NCBI GenBank assembly: GCA_024742695.1
Contig: JANSXY010000005.1
Location: forward strand, 171,668 to 235,667
Length of the DNA stretch: 64,000 nucleotides
Direction: 5' to 3'
From: Paracoccaceae bacterium
Lineage (GTDB): Bacteria > Pseudomonadota > Alphaproteobacteria > Rhodobacterales > Rhodobacteraceae
Below, in pieces: positions 16,869 to 26,156 of this stretch. Below the pieces are notes generated by a model. It made no database searches. It saw only the letters and a program-made list of their open reading frames with translations, and was not told where the DNA came from. Within the stretch, counting starts at the first letter, position 1; every line of letters begins with the position of its first letter. Both the position numbers and the translations under genes were made by a program.

Positions 16869-16883
16869 GACGAGGACGACAAG

Positions 16884-18686
16884 ATGGCAGCTTACGCCCG
16901 TGAGACGCATGACTATGACGTGGTGGTTGTCGGGGCCGGGGGCTCGGGCCTGCGCGCGACGCTTGGGATGGCCGAACAGGGCCTGCGCACCGCCTGCGTG
17001 ACCAAGGTGTTCCCGACCCGGTCGCACACCGTCGCCGCGCAGGGCGGCATCGCGGCCAGCCTTGGCAACATGGGGCCCGACAGCTGGCAGTGGCACATGT
17101 ACGACACCGTCAAGGGGTCCGACTGGCTGGGCGATGCCGACGCGATGGAATACCTCGCCCGCGAGGCGCCCAAGGCGGTTTATGAACTGGAACACTACGG
17201 TGTGCCGTTCTCGCGCACCGAAGAGGGCAAGATCTACCAGCGCCCGTTCGGCGGCCATACCACCGAATACGGCGAAGGGCCGCCCGTGCAGCGCACCTGT
17301 GCCGCCGCCGACCGGACCGGCCATGCGATCCTGCACACGCTTTACGGCCAGAGCCTGAAGCAGAAGGCGGAATTCTTCATCGAGTATTTCGCGCTCGACC
17401 TGATCATCACCGACGGCGCCTGCACCGGCGTCGTGGCCTGGAAGCTGGACGACGGCACGATCCATGTGTTCAACGCCAAGATGGTGGTGCTGGCCACCGG
17501 CGGCTATGGCCGGGCCTATTTCAGCGCGACATCGGCCCATACCTGCACCGGCGACGGCGGCGGCATGGTGGCGCGTGCCGGCCTGCCCCTGCAGGACATG
17601 GAATTCGTGCAGTTCCACCCCACCGGCATCTATGGCTCCGGCTGCCTGATCACCGAGGGTGCGCGGGGCGAGGGCGGGTATCTGACCAACTCCGAGGGCG
17701 AGCGGTTCATGGAACGCTACGCGCCGACCTACAAGGATCTCGCCAGCCGCGACGTGGTCTCGCGCTGCATGACGATGGAGATCCGCGAGGGCCGCGGCAT
17801 GGGGGCCGAGAAGGATCACATCCACCTGCACCTCAACCACCTGCCGCCGGAAACCCTGGCCGAACGCCTGCCGGGGATTTCCGAAAGCGCCAAGATCTTC
17901 GCCGGCGTCGACGTGACGAAGGAACCGATCCCGGTTCTGCCGACCGTGCATTACAACATGGGCGGCATTCCCACGAACTACTGGGGCGAGGTGCTGAACC
18001 CCACCAGGGACGATCCCGACGCGGTGTTCCCCGGCCTGATGGCGGTGGGCGAGGCCGGCTGCGCCTCGGTGCATGGCGCCAACCGGCTGGGGTCGAACAG
18101 CCTGATCGACCTCGTGGTGTTCGGCCGCGCCGCGGCGATCCGCGCCGGGGCCGTCGTCGATGCCGACAACGCGGTGCCGGCGACGAACGGGGCGGCGGTC
18201 GACGCGATCCTCGACCGGTTCGACCGGTTCCGGCACGCCGATGGCGCGGTGCCGACCGCCGATCTGCGCCTGGAGATGCAGAAGACCATGCAGCAGGATG
18301 CCGCCGTCTTCCGCACCGACCGGACGCTGGCCGAGGGTATGGAGAAGATGATCGGGATCGCCGGCAAGATGGACGATCTGAAGGTCACCGACCGGTCGCT
18401 TGTCTGGAACTCCGACCTGATGGAGACGCTGGAACTGGCGAACCTGATGCCCAACGCGCTGACCACCATCGTTTCCGCCGAGGCGCGCAAGGAAAGCCGC
18501 GGCGCCCATGCGCACGAGGATTACCCGGATCGCGACGATGCCAACTGGCGCAAGCACACGCTGGCCTGGGTCGACGGCAAGGACGTGCGGCTGGATTACC
18601 GCGGCGTCCATGTCGATCCGCTGACGAAACCCGAAGACGGCGGGATCGACCTGAAGAAGATCGCGCCGAAGGCGCGGGTCTACTGA
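16884..18686 (+). CDS. sdhA: Succinate dehydrogenase flavoprotein subunit
   Basis: A 600-residue flavoprotein of standard length. The dinucleotide-binding [12 protein letters not shown] lies near residue 14, and the histidine that covalently binds FAD is in [11 protein letters not shown] (near residue 46). Catalytic and substrate-binding motifs such as [10 protein letters not shown], the SRDVVSR arginine and [10 protein letters not shown] follow. It oxidises succinate to fumarate at the cytoplasmic face of the inner membrane and passes electrons to SdhB. Its stop overlaps the start of a small lipoprotein gene (TGATG), which separates it from sdhB, an unusual feature compared with the textbook sdhCDAB order. 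Confidence 0.97.
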   Translation: MAAYARETHDYDVVVVGAGGSGLRATLGMAEQGLRTACVTKVFPTRSHTVAAQGGIAASLGNMGPDSWQWHMYDTVKGSDWLGDADAMEYLAREAPKAVYELEHYGVPFSRTEEGKIYQRPFGGHTTEYGEGPPVQRTCAAADRTGHAILHTLYGQSLKQKAEFFIEYFALDLIITDGACTGVVAWKLDDGTIHVFNAKMVVLATGGYGRAYFSATSAHTCTGDGGGMVARAGLPLQDMEFVQFHPTGIYGSGCLITEGARGEGGYLTNSEGERFMERYAPTYKDLASRDVVSRCMTMEIREGRGMGAEKDHIHLHLNHLPPETLAERLPGISESAKIFAGVDVTKEPIPVLPTVHYNMGGIPTNYWGEVLNPTRDDPDAVFPGLMAVGEAGCASVHGANRLGSNSLIDLVVFGRAAAIRAGAVVDADNAVPATNGAAVDAILDRFDRFRHADGAVPTADLRLEMQKTMQQDAAVFRTDRTLAEGMEKMIGIAGKMDDLKVTDRSLVWNSDLMETLELANLMPNALTTIVSAEARKESRGAHAHEDYPDRDDANWRKHTLAWVDGKDVRLDYRGVHVDPLTKPEDGGIDLKKIAPKARVY

Positions 18687-18985
18687 TGCGGCGCTGGCAG
18701 GCCCGGGCGCTCGTCCTGCCGCTGGCGCTGGCGGCCTGCGGCCCCGTCCCGGTCGACCGGGCCGAGGATGCGTGTTTCGCGCAACTGGGGCCGGCGCCCG
18801 GACTGCGCGGCACGGCGGCGATGGGGGTGGGCAGCGACGGGCTGCTGACCGACATCGACGTGGAGTTCACCGCAAGCACCAGCCAGGGCCGCGATCCCGC
18901 CGAGGTCTACGAGGCCTGCGTCTATCGAAAATCCGGGCAACTGCCCAGGCGGCCGCTTTACGACCGCCCCGACTGGAGGGGATGA
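18686..18985 (+). CDS. Small lipoprotein encoded between sdhA and sdhB
   Basis: A 99-residue protein with an N-terminal lipoprotein signal: basic MRRWQAR, hydrophobic LVLPLALAA and lipobox LAAC with Cys18. The mature domain of about 80 residues contains two more cysteines and an acidic middle; no family is recognised. Its start overlaps the sdhA stop (TGATG) and its stop is three bases before sdhB, so translation is coupled within the sdh operon. It would be exported and lipid-anchored in the periplasm, on the side opposite SdhA and SdhB. A role in complex II assembly or stability is inference from position. Confidence 0.75.
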   Translation: MRRWQARALVLPLALAACGPVPVDRAEDACFAQLGPAPGLRGTAAMGVGSDGLLTDIDVEFTASTSQGRDPAEVYEACVYRKSGQLPRRPLYDRPDWRG

Positions 18986-18988
18986 TCC

Positions 18989-19768
18989 ATGGTTCAGCTT
19001 ACGCTTCCGAAAAACAGCCGCATGCGCGTCGGCAAGACCTGGCCGAAGCCCGAGGGCGCGACCAACGTCCGCAAGTTCCAGATCTACCGCTGGAACCCCG
19101 ACGATGGCGAGAACCCGCGCGTCGATACCTACTTCGTCGACATGGACAAGTGCGGCCCGATGGTTCTGGACGCGCTGATCAAGATCAAGAACGAGATCGA
19201 CCCGACGCTGACCTTCCGCCGGTCGTGCCGCGAGGGAATCTGCGGTTCCTGCGCGATGAACATCGACGGGATCAACACGCTGGCCTGCATCTACGGGCTC
19301 GACGAGATCAAGGGCGACGTGAAGATCTATCCCCTGCCGCACATGCCGGTGATCAAGGATCTGATCCCCGACCTGACGCATTTCTACGCCCAGCATGCCT
19401 CGATCATGCCCTGGCTGGAAACCGCGACGAACCGGCCCGAAAAGGAATGGCGCCAGTCGATCGAGGATCGCCGCAAGCTCGACGGGCTTTATGAATGCGT
19501 GATGTGCGCGTCCTGCTCCACCTCCTGCCCGAGCTACTGGTGGAACGGTGATCGCTACCTCGGCCCGGCGGCGCTCCTGCATGCCTATCGCTGGATCATC
19601 GACAGCCGCGACGAGGCCACCGGCGAGCGGCTGGACCAGCTGGAAGACCCGTTCAAGCTGTATCGCTGCCACACCATCATGAACTGCGCCAAGACCTGCC
19701 CGAAGGGCCTGAACCCGGCGAAGGCGATCGCCGAGATCAAGAAGATGATGGTCGAACGGGTGGTTTGA
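18989..19768 (+). CDS. sdhB: Succinate dehydrogenase iron-sulfur subunit
   Basis: A 259-residue electron-transfer subunit. The N-terminal ferredoxin domain has the [2Fe-2S] ligands in [13 protein letters not shown]; the C-terminal domain has [13 protein letters not shown] and [17 protein letters not shown] for the [4Fe-4S] and [3Fe-4S] clusters. It relays electrons from SdhA to ubiquinone in SdhCD. It is the last gene of the operon and is followed by a good hairpin-plus-T terminator. Confidence 0.97.
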   Translation: MVQLTLPKNSRMRVGKTWPKPEGATNVRKFQIYRWNPDDGENPRVDTYFVDMDKCGPMVLDALIKIKNEIDPTLTFRRSCREGICGSCAMNIDGINTLACIYGLDEIKGDVKIYPLPHMPVIKDLIPDLTHFYAQHASIMPWLETATNRPEKEWRQSIEDRRKLDGLYECVMCASCSTSCPSYWWNGDRYLGPAALLHAYRWIIDSRDEATGERLDQLEDPFKLYRCHTIMNCAKTCPKGLNPAKAIAEIKKMMVERVV

Positions 19769-19793
19769 ACCGCTGTCGGGAAACCTGAGAGTT

Positions 19794-19820
19794 GGGCCGC
19801 GGTGCTGCCGCGGCCCTTTT
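19794..19820 (+). terminator. Rho-independent terminator after sdhB
   Basis: GGGCCGCGG (19794-19802) and CCGCGGCCC (19808-19816) form a perfect 9-bp GC stem with a five-base loop, followed by TTTT. It lies 25 bases after sdhB and just before the end of the oppositely read ccdB, so it may serve both. Confidence 0.85.
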
Positions 19821-19824
19821 CCTT

Positions 19825-20115
19825 TCAGACGCCGGTCAGAAGGATGTCGATGGCCCGCAGCACCTCGTCCCCCTGATCGGCGATGCTTCCCGCCTTTCGC
19901 AAGGCTGCCCGTGGGACAGAAGCGATCAGGCGGGTGGCAAGGACAAGATGTTGCCCGTCGAAGCGCACCATGGGGTTGAGTTGCGTGACAGCCGGATAGT
20001 CCGGCAGAAGCGGAATGACGACGACGGCGGGGTCGGGCGGCAGGAGGTCGCATTCCACCACCACCATCGCCGTGCCCTTGAAGACGGCCACGTCGTAGCG
20101 GATCAGTCCCTCCAT
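19825..20115 (-). CDS. ccdB: CcdB family type II toxin
   Basis: A 96-residue protein beginning MEGLIRYDVAVFK, followed by a CcdB/MazF-like beta-barrel pattern (VVVECDLLPP, VVVIPLLP, LNPMVRFDGQHLVLATRLIASVP) and an end resembling EIxxALDxLxxG (DEVLRAIDILLTG). CcdB toxins poison DNA gyrase; that activity is assumed from the family. The C-terminal ILLTG only partly matches the critical end of F-plasmid CcdB, so target specificity is open. I chose the ATG at 20115; a longer in-frame start lies inside ccdA and gives no conserved residues. The gene overlaps ccdA by 13 bases, as toxin genes often do. Confidence 0.8.
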   Translation of the reverse strand: MEGLIRYDVAVFKGTAMVVVECDLLPPDPAVVVIPLLPDYPAVTQLNPMVRFDGQHLVLATRLIASVPRAALRKAGSIADQGDEVLRAIDILLTGV

Positions 20116-20363
20116 GCGCCGCCCCCGGGCGGCAGGATGATCTCGGCCAACGGATGCCCGTTGCGCGCATGCCACTCGCGCTGCGCCGCGAAGGCTTCGG
20201 CATTGTCGTCAAGCCAACGCTGGCGCCGGGCCTTCGCGACGGCCTGTTCCAGCGCCGCATCCGCAACGGCAGAAACGTTTATCCCCAAGGCCCGTGCGCT
20301 ATCGAGAAGGTCGGCGTCAAGCGTCAGAGATGTCTTGCGTCTTGCGGTGGCACCCATGCCCAT
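20103..20363 (-). CDS. ccdA: CcdA family type II antitoxin
   Basis: An 86-residue protein with an N-terminal ribbon-helix-helix-like segment (RRKTSLTLDADLLDSARALGINVSAV) for DNA binding and a C-terminal toxin-binding tail containing WLDDNAEAFAAQREWHARNG, closely like CcdA tails that end in NG-PLAE. It should neutralise CcdB and autoregulate the pair. Two ATGs are possible (20363 and 20357); the second is better spaced from AGGGAGG. The pair lies between the sdh terminator and rhlE and looks like a small insertion in core chromosome. Confidence 0.82.
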   Translation of the reverse strand: MGMGATARRKTSLTLDADLLDSARALGINVSAVADAALEQAVAKARRQRWLDDNAEAFAAQREWHARNGHPLAEIILPPGGGAWRD

Positions 20364-20704
20364 CCCTCCCTTTATACCGCTTGTTCATACCGTAAATACT
20401 TCGGTCCTGTCACGCCGCTTGACTTGCTGGCCAAAAGCGCCCATGTCCGCATCGTCCCCTCCTGCCGCGTGAGCAGGCGGCCCGGTTCGGGCCAAGGGTG
20501 GACGAGGGCGCGCATCCCGCGCGCCATGATTGGTTCCCACTTTCACGCAGGGGTCCGGCGGCGGCGCGGCAACGGGGCAATCCGGCCCCATGGCGAGCGC
20601 CCGGCGCACTCATGCGACGCCAGGCGGCGTGCGCCCCGATGGTCGGGGCGGCGCGAGACTGGCCCATACGCCCCCGGCCCGATGGCCCGGGTGCAACGAA
20701 AGAC
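20364..20704. other. 341-base intergenic region between ccdA and rhlE
   Basis: Besides the ccdA promoter/operator at its left end, I find no gene and no clear structured RNA. TTGACT at 20419-20424 is a possible -35 for rhlE, but no good -10 follows at normal spacing. The long GC-rich tract before the rhlE start may be a long 5' leader, as is common for RNA helicase genes, but this cannot be shown from sequence. Confidence 0.4.
20374..20392 (-). promoter_or_regulatory. Direct repeats upstream of ccdA (possible CcdA operator)
   Basis: ATACCG occurs at 20374-20379 and 20387-20392, 13 bp apart, immediately before the ccdA ribosome-binding site and overlapping a TATAAA-like -10 on the minus strand. 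Ribbon-helix-helix antitoxins often bind such short repeats to repress their own promoter. Assignment is by position only. Confidence 0.35.
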
Positions 20705-22135
20705 ATGACATTGAACGACTTTATCTCACTCGGCCTGAACGAACGCCTTTGCGCGAAGGTGGCCGCGATCGGCCACACCACGCCGACGCCGATCCAGCTG
20801 CGGGCGATCCCGAAGGTGCTGGAGGGGCGCGACGTGATGGGCCTTGCCCAGACCGGCACCGGCAAGACGCTGGCCTTCGGCCTGCCGCTGATCCAGGGCC
20901 TGCTGAAGCTCGACGGCCGCCCCGCGATGGGCACCGTTCGCGCGCTCATCCTCGCGCCGACCCGCGAACTGGCCAAGCAGATCGCCGAGTCGCTCGGCGC
21001 CATCACGGCCGGCTCGCCGCTGGGCCTGACCGTCGTCACCGGCGGCGCCTCGCTCAACGCGCAGGCCAACCGGCTGCGGCGCGGGGTCGACATCCTCGTC
21101 GCCACGCCCGGCCGGCTGGTGGACCTGCTCGACCGTCGCGCGCTTCGGCTGGACGAAACCCGCGCGCTGGTGCTGGACGAAGCCGACCAGATGCTCGACC
21201 TCGGCTTCATCCATGCGCTGCGCCGGATCGCCAAGCATCTGCCAACGCGCCGCCAGACCCTGCTGTTCTCGGCCACCATGCCGAAACTGATGGAGGAGGT
21301 CGCGGCGACCTACCTGCGCGATCCCGTCCGGGTCGAGGCCGCGCCCCCCGGAAAGACCGCCGACAAGATCGACCAGTTCATCCATTTCACCGCGCAGGGC
21401 GACAAGGCCAAGGTGCTGGAGGACTATCTCGACGCGCATCGCGACGAACTGGCGCTGGTCTTCGCCCGCACCAAGCATGGCGCGGAAAAGCTGATGAAGC
21501 TGCTCGCCTCCTGGGGTTTCGCCGCCGGGTCGATCCACGGCAACAAGAGCCAGGGCCAGCGCGACCGGGCGCTGGCGGCGTTCCGGGCCGGCGAGTTGCG
21601 GGTGCTGGTGGCGACCGACGTCGCCGCGCGCGGGATCGACATTCCCGACGTGCGCCACGTCTACAACTTCGATCTGCCGAACGTGCCGGAAAACTACGTC
21701 CACCGGATCGGCCGCACCGCGCGGGCCGGCAAGGCGGGCCGGGCGATCACGCTCTGCGCCCCGCTGGAGATGGAGGAACTCGAGGCGGTGGAGAAGGCGC
21801 TGGGCGCGCCGATCCCGGTTCTGGCCGGAACCCGCTGGCAGACCGATCGCAACGCGATCGCCGAACAGCGCCGGTCGCGCGCCGGTGGCCGTGGTGGCCG
21901 CCCGCCGCAGGCCGCGCGGCCGGCCCCGGCAAAACAGCCGGCCCGGAAACCGGATACCGCCCGCCCGGCGAAACCCGCCGCCAAGGGCCAGCCCGTGCGC
22001 TCCGGCCAGCGCCCGGCGGCGAAGCCGCAGCGCCCGCCGCAGCGCGAGTTTTCCAGCCCGGCCGAACTGGTCGCCCAACTGGCCGCCGAGGCCGAGGCGC
22101 GGCCGAAGCGCCGCCGTCGGCGCAAGGGCGCCTGA
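20705..22135 (+). CDS. rhlE: DEAD-box ATP-dependent RNA helicase (RhlE-like)
   Basis: A 476-residue helicase with all DEAD-box motifs in order: Q motif (TTPTPIQ), I (AQTGTGKT), Ia (PTREL), II (DEAD), III (SAT), V (ATDVAARGIDIP) and VI (HRIGRTARAG). The last 110 residues form a basic, Pro/Ala/Lys-rich low-complexity tail of the kind that binds RNA in RhlE and CsdA relatives. It probably remodels rRNA or mRNA structures, often under cold stress. I chose the ATG at 20705 (MTLNDFISLGL), the normal N-terminus of the family; the upstream in-frame extension is not conserved. Confidence 0.93.
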   Translation: MTLNDFISLGLNERLCAKVAAIGHTTPTPIQLRAIPKVLEGRDVMGLAQTGTGKTLAFGLPLIQGLLKLDGRPAMGTVRALILAPTRELAKQIAESLGAITAGSPLGLTVVTGGASLNAQANRLRRGVDILVATPGRLVDLLDRRALRLDETRALVLDEADQMLDLGFIHALRRIAKHLPTRRQTLLFSATMPKLMEEVAATYLRDPVRVEAAPPGKTADKIDQFIHFTAQGDKAKVLEDYLDAHRDELALVFARTKHGAEKLMKLLASWGFAAGSIHGNKSQGQRDRALAAFRAGELRVLVATDVAARGIDIPDVRHVYNFDLPNVPENYVHRIGRTARAGKAGRAITLCAPLEMEELEAVEKALGAPIPVLAGTRWQTDRNAIAEQRRSRAGGRGGRPPQAARPAPAKQPARKPDTARPAKPAAKGQPVRSGQRPAAKPQRPPQREFSSPAELVAQLAAEAEARPKRRRRRKGA

Positions 22136-22192
22136 CCCTTCCCCTCCGGCGCGGTTCATGCTGATCTGGCATGGCCGCCGCCGGAGCCTGCC

Positions 22193-23059
22193 ATGAAACC
22201 CGAAACACCCGAAACCGCCGCCCCCGCCGATGCTGCCGCGCGCCGCGCGGTGCGGCCCGTGGTCTGCTACCCGCCCGACACGCTGCCGCCACCGCCGATG
22301 GACCTGTTCCGCGCGCTGCGGCCGGGGCTGACGAAGACGGCCGAGGTTGTCGCCCCCCCGCGCGAGGCCGCCTGTTTCAGCGTCCGCGCGGGGCAGGTCT
22401 TTCGCATCACCTCCGTCGAGGGGCCGCAGGTCGGCGACCTCAACCTGTGGAATGCCAACGACCTTGGCGAACGGTTCTATTCCGGCAAGACCCGCGCGCT
22501 GCACGGCACGCACCTGTCGACCGGCGACAGGATGTGGTCATCCTTCCCGCATCTGCGCCCAATGGCGACGATCATCCACGACACGCTCGACTGGTACGGG
22601 TTCGACGGTTTCGGCGGATCGGTGCACGACGTGATCGGCACCCGCTGCGATCCCTATACCCATTGCCTGCTGTCGGATGGCGGCCAGTATCACCATTGCT
22701 GCCATTCCAACCTCACCCGCGCGCTGGCCGCCGAAACCGGGCTGACGCGCGCAGAGGCAGAGGCGCATGTCCACGATGTTCTGAACGTCTTCATGTGCAC
22801 GGGTTTCCTGCGCGAAACCGGCCAGTACTTCATGAAGGCGAGCCCGGTGCGCCCCGGCGACTATCTGGAGTTCTTCGCCGAGATCGATCTGCTTGGCGCG
22901 CTGTCGGCCTGCCCGGGCGGCGACTGTTCGGCGGAACATTCCTCTGACGCGGCGGCCTGCTTTCCGCTGCTGGTCGAGGTCTTCGATCCTGCGCCCGGCG
23001 CGCTGGCGGGCTGGCAGCCACCGTCACCGAACCCCTATGATCGCAGCCACGGCGCCTGA
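22193..23059 (+). CDS. DUF1989 / urea carboxylase-associated family protein
   Basis: A 288-residue soluble protein with the DUF1989 pattern: RITSVEGPQVGDLNLWN, HGTHLSTGDRMWSS, a Cys/His-rich block (RCDPYTHCLLSDGGQYHHCCHSN) and the end CPGGDCS. Conserved Cys and His residues suggest a bound metal. Some family members are encoded with urea carboxylase or guanidine-degradation genes, but none is near here, so no reaction should be assumed. It begins 57 bases after rhlE in the same direction and ends before a convergent aldo/keto reductase gene. Confidence 0.78.
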   Translation: MKPETPETAAPADAAARRAVRPVVCYPPDTLPPPPMDLFRALRPGLTKTAEVVAPPREAACFSVRAGQVFRITSVEGPQVGDLNLWNANDLGERFYSGKTRALHGTHLSTGDRMWSSFPHLRPMATIIHDTLDWYGFDGFGGSVHDVIGTRCDPYTHCLLSDGGQYHHCCHSNLTRALAAETGLTRAEAEAHVHDVLNVFMCTGFLRETGQYFMKASPVRPGDYLEFFAEIDLLGALSACPGGDCSAEHSSDAAACFPLLVEVFDPAPGALAGWQPPSPNPYDRSHGA

Positions 23060-23119
23060 CGCGGCGTCGGTTTCGGTCTCCGCCGTCCGCGATCCTGCGG
23101 GACGAAAACGCCTGCCGCC

Positions 23120-24103
23120 TCAGCAGTAGCGTTCCACCGTGCTGGCCTGCTCGTCGCTGTAGCGGTCGCCATGCGCGAAGCCCGCCGGCAGCAGCCGGTC
23201 GATCTCGGCCCGGTCCTCGTCGGTCAGCCGGATCGTCTCCGCCCCGCGCCACTCGGCCAGGTGCGCCGCGATCCGCGTGGCCGGGATCGGGATCAGGTGT
23301 TCGCCACGGTCCAGCACCCAGGCCAGCGCCGCGGACGCCGTCGTCCAGCCGCGCGACCGGGCGAAGGCGCGGAAGCCGTCGATCATCCGGACGTTCTCGG
23401 CATAGTTCGGCGCGACGAAGCGCGGGTTGGTGCGGCGAAAGTCGTTGCCGGCGAAACCGGCCGGGTCGGGCGGCGCGTCGGACAGCATGCCCCGCGCCAC
23501 CGGCGAGAACGGCACGAAGGCGACGCCCAGTTCCGCGCAGGTGCGGATCATCCCCAGTTCCGGCAGCCGGGTCCACAGCGAGTATTCGCTCTGGACCGCC
23601 GTCACCGGGCAGACGGCATGGCCGCGCCGCAGCGTCCAGGGCGCGACCTCCGACATTCCCCAGCCGCCGATCTTTCCCTCCTCGATCAGCCGCGACATCG
23701 TGCCCGCGACCTCCTCGATCGGCATGTCGGGCTGGTGGCGATGAATGTAGAACAGCTCCACATGGTCGCGCCCCAGACGCTTCAGCGAGGCGTCGAGTTC
23801 CGCGCGCAGGTGGGGCGCGTCGTTGCGGATGCTTCGCGGCGGGCCGTTCACGATCGAGGCCTTGGTGGCGATCGCCACTTTCGGTTTCCGGCTGGCCAGC
23901 CATTTGCCCAGCACCTCTTCCGACCGCCCCGCCCCGTAGATGTTCGCGGTGTCGAGAAAATCGATCCCGGCCTCCAGCGCGGCGTCGAGGCAGGCGAAGC
24001 TGTCCGCCTCGGTCGTCGCGCCGAAGACGCCGCCGAAGCTCATGCAGCCCAGGCCGATTGCGCCGACATCGGGCCCGTTCGCGCCAAGTTTGCGCTTGAT
24101 CAT
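23120..24103 (-). CDS. Aldo/keto reductase
   Basis: A 327-residue AKR-fold oxidoreductase. The catalytic Asp and Tyr lie in DTANIYGAGRSEEVLG, the Lys in VAIATK and the His in LFYIHRHQPD; the NADP-binding end (IPIPATRIAAHLAEW) is also present, in the AKR11/AKR13-like pattern. It should reduce aldehydes or ketones with NADPH in the cytoplasm; the substrate is not apparent. The ATG is at 24103; an upstream start in the same frame adds poorly conserved residues. It follows the SHMT-like gene by 19 bases in the same direction, so the two may be co-transcribed with deoD. Confidence 0.88.
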   Translation of the reverse strand: MIKRKLGANGPDVGAIGLGCMSFGGVFGATTEADSFACLDAALEAGIDFLDTANIYGAGRSEEVLGKWLASRKPKVAIATKASIVNGPPRSIRNDAPHLRAELDASLKRLGRDHVELFYIHRHQPDMPIEEVAGTMSRLIEEGKIGGWGMSEVAPWTLRRGHAVCPVTAVQSEYSLWTRLPELGMIRTCAELGVAFVPFSPVARGMLSDAPPDPAGFAGNDFRRTNPRFVAPNYAENVRMIDGFRAFARSRGWTTASAALAWVLDRGEHLIPIPATRIAAHLAEWRGAETIRLTDEDRAEIDRLLPAGFAHGDRYSDEQASTVERYC

Positions 24104-24122
24104 CGGCGTTTCTCCCCTTGGT

Positions 24123-25442
24123 TCATGGCGTGACGTAGTGCAGGCCCCGGAAGCGGCCACGCAGGGCAGCGGTTTCACCCGCGACCGTGGCGGGATCGTT
24201 CGCCCGCAGCCCGGCGGCGATCAGCCGGGCCAGCGCGGGCATCTCGGCCTCGGTCATGCCGCGGCGGACGATCTCGGGCGTGCCCAGCCGGATGCCGTTC
24301 ATGTCGCCGGCGACCGGCGCGCCGGGCAGGCCGATCCCGCAGGCCAGGATTCCGGCCGCGCGCAGCCGGCGCGACGCGGCCTGCCCGCCACCCCAGGGCG
24401 CTGCCGGCAGCGCGAACTGGTGCGCGGCGGTGAAGCCGCGATCCGCGGCGAAGACCTCGATCCCCTCGGCCGCCAGCGCCGCGGCCAGCGCGCGGGCGAC
24501 GGCGGCCATCTTCGCGGCATAGGCCGGCCCGTGCGCGCGCCAGTCCAACAGCCCGCGCGCCAGTGCCGCCACCCGCCCGACGTCGAAATTCGCCGTCATC
24601 CCCGGAAAGGCGATCCGGTCCAGCCGTTCCGCCAGTGCCGCGTCGCGGGTCACGATCAGGCCGCCGGGCGGGCCGCCCAGGCTCTTGTAGGTCGACATCG
24701 TGACCAGGTGCGCGCCCTCGTCCAGCGGGTTCGGCCAGGCCCCGCCCGCGATCGGGCCGGACAGATGCGCGGCGTCGAACAGCAGTTTCGCGCCGACGGC
24801 ATCGGCCACCGCCCGAAGCTCCGCCACCGGATGCGGAAACAGGTTCAGGCTGCCGCCGATGGTGATCAGCTTCGGCCGCACCCGCTCCGCCAGTTCCGCG
24901 AGCGCCGGCACGTCCACCGTGTAGCCCGCGGGATCGACCGGCGCGGGATGGGTCACCAGCCCGTAAAGCCCCGCGCAGCCGGCGGCGTGATGGGTGACGT
25001 GGCCGCCGATCTCGGGTGGCGGCGCGATGATCGCGTCGCCCGGCCGCGCCAGCGCCATGAAGGCATAGAGATTGGCCATCGCGCCGGAAAATACCCGGAC
25101 CTCGGCGTGATCGGCGCGGAAGACCTCGGCCGCCAGTTCCGCCGCGATCACCTCGATCTCCTCGGCCGCCTCCAGCCCGGTTTCGTACTTGTCGCCGGGA
25201 TGACCCAGCGACGGCCGGCTGCCCAGCCCGCGGGCCATCAGCGCCTCGGCCGCCGGGTTCATCACGTTTGTCGCGGGGTTGAGGTTGAAACAGTCCTCGT
25301 CGTGGATGCGCGCGTTGTCGGTCGCCAGCGCCTCGAGCCGGGCCGCCACCTCGGCGTCCGGTGCCGCCGCGCCGGTGGCATGCCGCCGCACCAGAGCGTT
25401 GACGGCATCGCCCAGCCAGGCGCGATCCGCCAGCCGGGTCAT
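24123..25442 (-). CDS. Serine hydroxymethyltransferase-like PLP enzyme
   Basis: A 439-residue fold-type I PLP enzyme related to [14 protein letters not shown], the FDAAH aspartate (Asp223) that contacts the pyridine nitrogen, and a PLP-binding Lys253 in [11 protein letters not shown]. Canonical SHMT has THK-LRGPRGG and NKYAEGYPGKRYYGG; here the His before Lys is Tyr and the second motif is [16 protein letters not shown], so this is a divergent paralogue rather than the housekeeping glyA. It may act on serine, threonine-like or alpha-methyl amino acids. Its ATG overlaps the deoD stop by four bases, so the two are translationally coupled. Confidence 0.7.
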   Translation of the reverse strand: MTRLADRAWLGDAVNALVRRHATGAAAPDAEVAARLEALATDNARIHDEDCFNLNPATNVMNPAAEALMARGLGSRPSLGHPGDKYETGLEAAEEIEVIAAELAAEVFRADHAEVRVFSGAMANLYAFMALARPGDAIIAPPPEIGGHVTHHAAGCAGLYGLVTHPAPVDPAGYTVDVPALAELAERVRPKLITIGGSLNLFPHPVAELRAVADAVGAKLLFDAAHLSGPIAGGAWPNPLDEGAHLVTMSTYKSLGGPPGGLIVTRDAALAERLDRIAFPGMTANFDVGRVAALARGLLDWRAHGPAYAAKMAAVARALAAALAAEGIEVFAADRGFTAAHQFALPAAPWGGGQAASRRLRAAGILACGIGLPGAPVAGDMNGIRLGTPEIVRRGMTEAEMPALARLIAAGLRANDPATVAGETAALRGRFRGLHYVTP

Positions 25443-26152
25443 TGCCCGGTCCCGAAGGCGGCGGCGAGCGCGATCTCGACCATCGCGGCGAAACCGCGTT
25501 CACGATCCTCCGGCGGCAGCGCCTCGTGCGTCACAAGGTGGTCGGAGACCGTCAGCACCGCCAGCGCCCGCGCGCCGTGGCGGGCGGCGACGGTGTAAAG
25601 CTCCGCCGCTTCCATCTCCACCGCGAGGGTGCCGTGGCGGACCAGCTGCGCATTCAGATCGTCGCGCTCGTCGTAGAACGTGTCCGACGACAGGATTCCG
25701 CCGACATGCGCCGGCACGCCCGCCGCCCGCGCCGCGGCGACCGCCCGTTCCAGAAGGCCGAAATCGGCGCAGGGGGCGTAGTTCACCTCGCGGAAGATCG
25801 TCTTCGACGGGGTCGAGACGGTCGAGGCCGTCATCGCGATGACCACGTCCCGCAGCTTCACATGCGGCTGCATCGCGCCGGTGGAGCCGATGCGGATCAG
25901 CGTTCTCGCGCCGTAATCGCGGATCAGTTCGTTGGCGTAGATCGACAGCGACGGCATGCCCATGCCGGACCCGTGCACGCTGACCGGATGGCCCCGCCAG
26001 GTGCCGGTGAAGCCCAGCATCCCGCGCACGCCGTTGACCTGCACCGCATCGTCGAAAAACGTCTCGGCCACCCATTTCGCGCGCAGCGGGTCGCCCGGCA
26101 TCAGCACGGTTTCGGCGATCTCGCCGGGTTTCGCGGCGATATGCGGTGTCAT
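25439..26152 (-). CDS. deoD: Purine-nucleoside phosphorylase, hexameric DeoD type
   Basis: A 237-residue nucleoside phosphorylase of the NP-I family. It has the phosphate-binding GDPLRAKW and [15 protein letters not shown], purine/ribose contact VEMEAAELY and the catalytic SDHLVTHE (cf. SDHIRTHE in E. coli DeoD). It cleaves purine (deoxy)nucleosides to base and (deoxy)ribose 1-phosphate. I chose the ATG giving [22 protein letters not shown]; the upstream start is not conserved. It lies between a secreted-protein gene and the SHMT-like gene. An unrelated trimeric-type phosphorylase is encoded at 61262-62092. Confidence 0.92.
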   Translation of the reverse strand: MTPHIAAKPGEIAETVLMPGDPLRAKWVAETFFDDAVQVNGVRGMLGFTGTWRGHPVSVHGSGMGMPSLSIYANELIRDYGARTLIRIGSTGAMQPHVKLRDVVIAMTASTVSTPSKTIFREVNYAPCADFGLLERAVAAARAAGVPAHVGGILSSDTFYDERDDLNAQLVRHGTLAVEMEAAELYTVAARHGARALAVLTVSDHLVTHEALPPEDRERGFAAMVEIALAAAFGTGQ

Positions 26153-26156
26153 CGGG

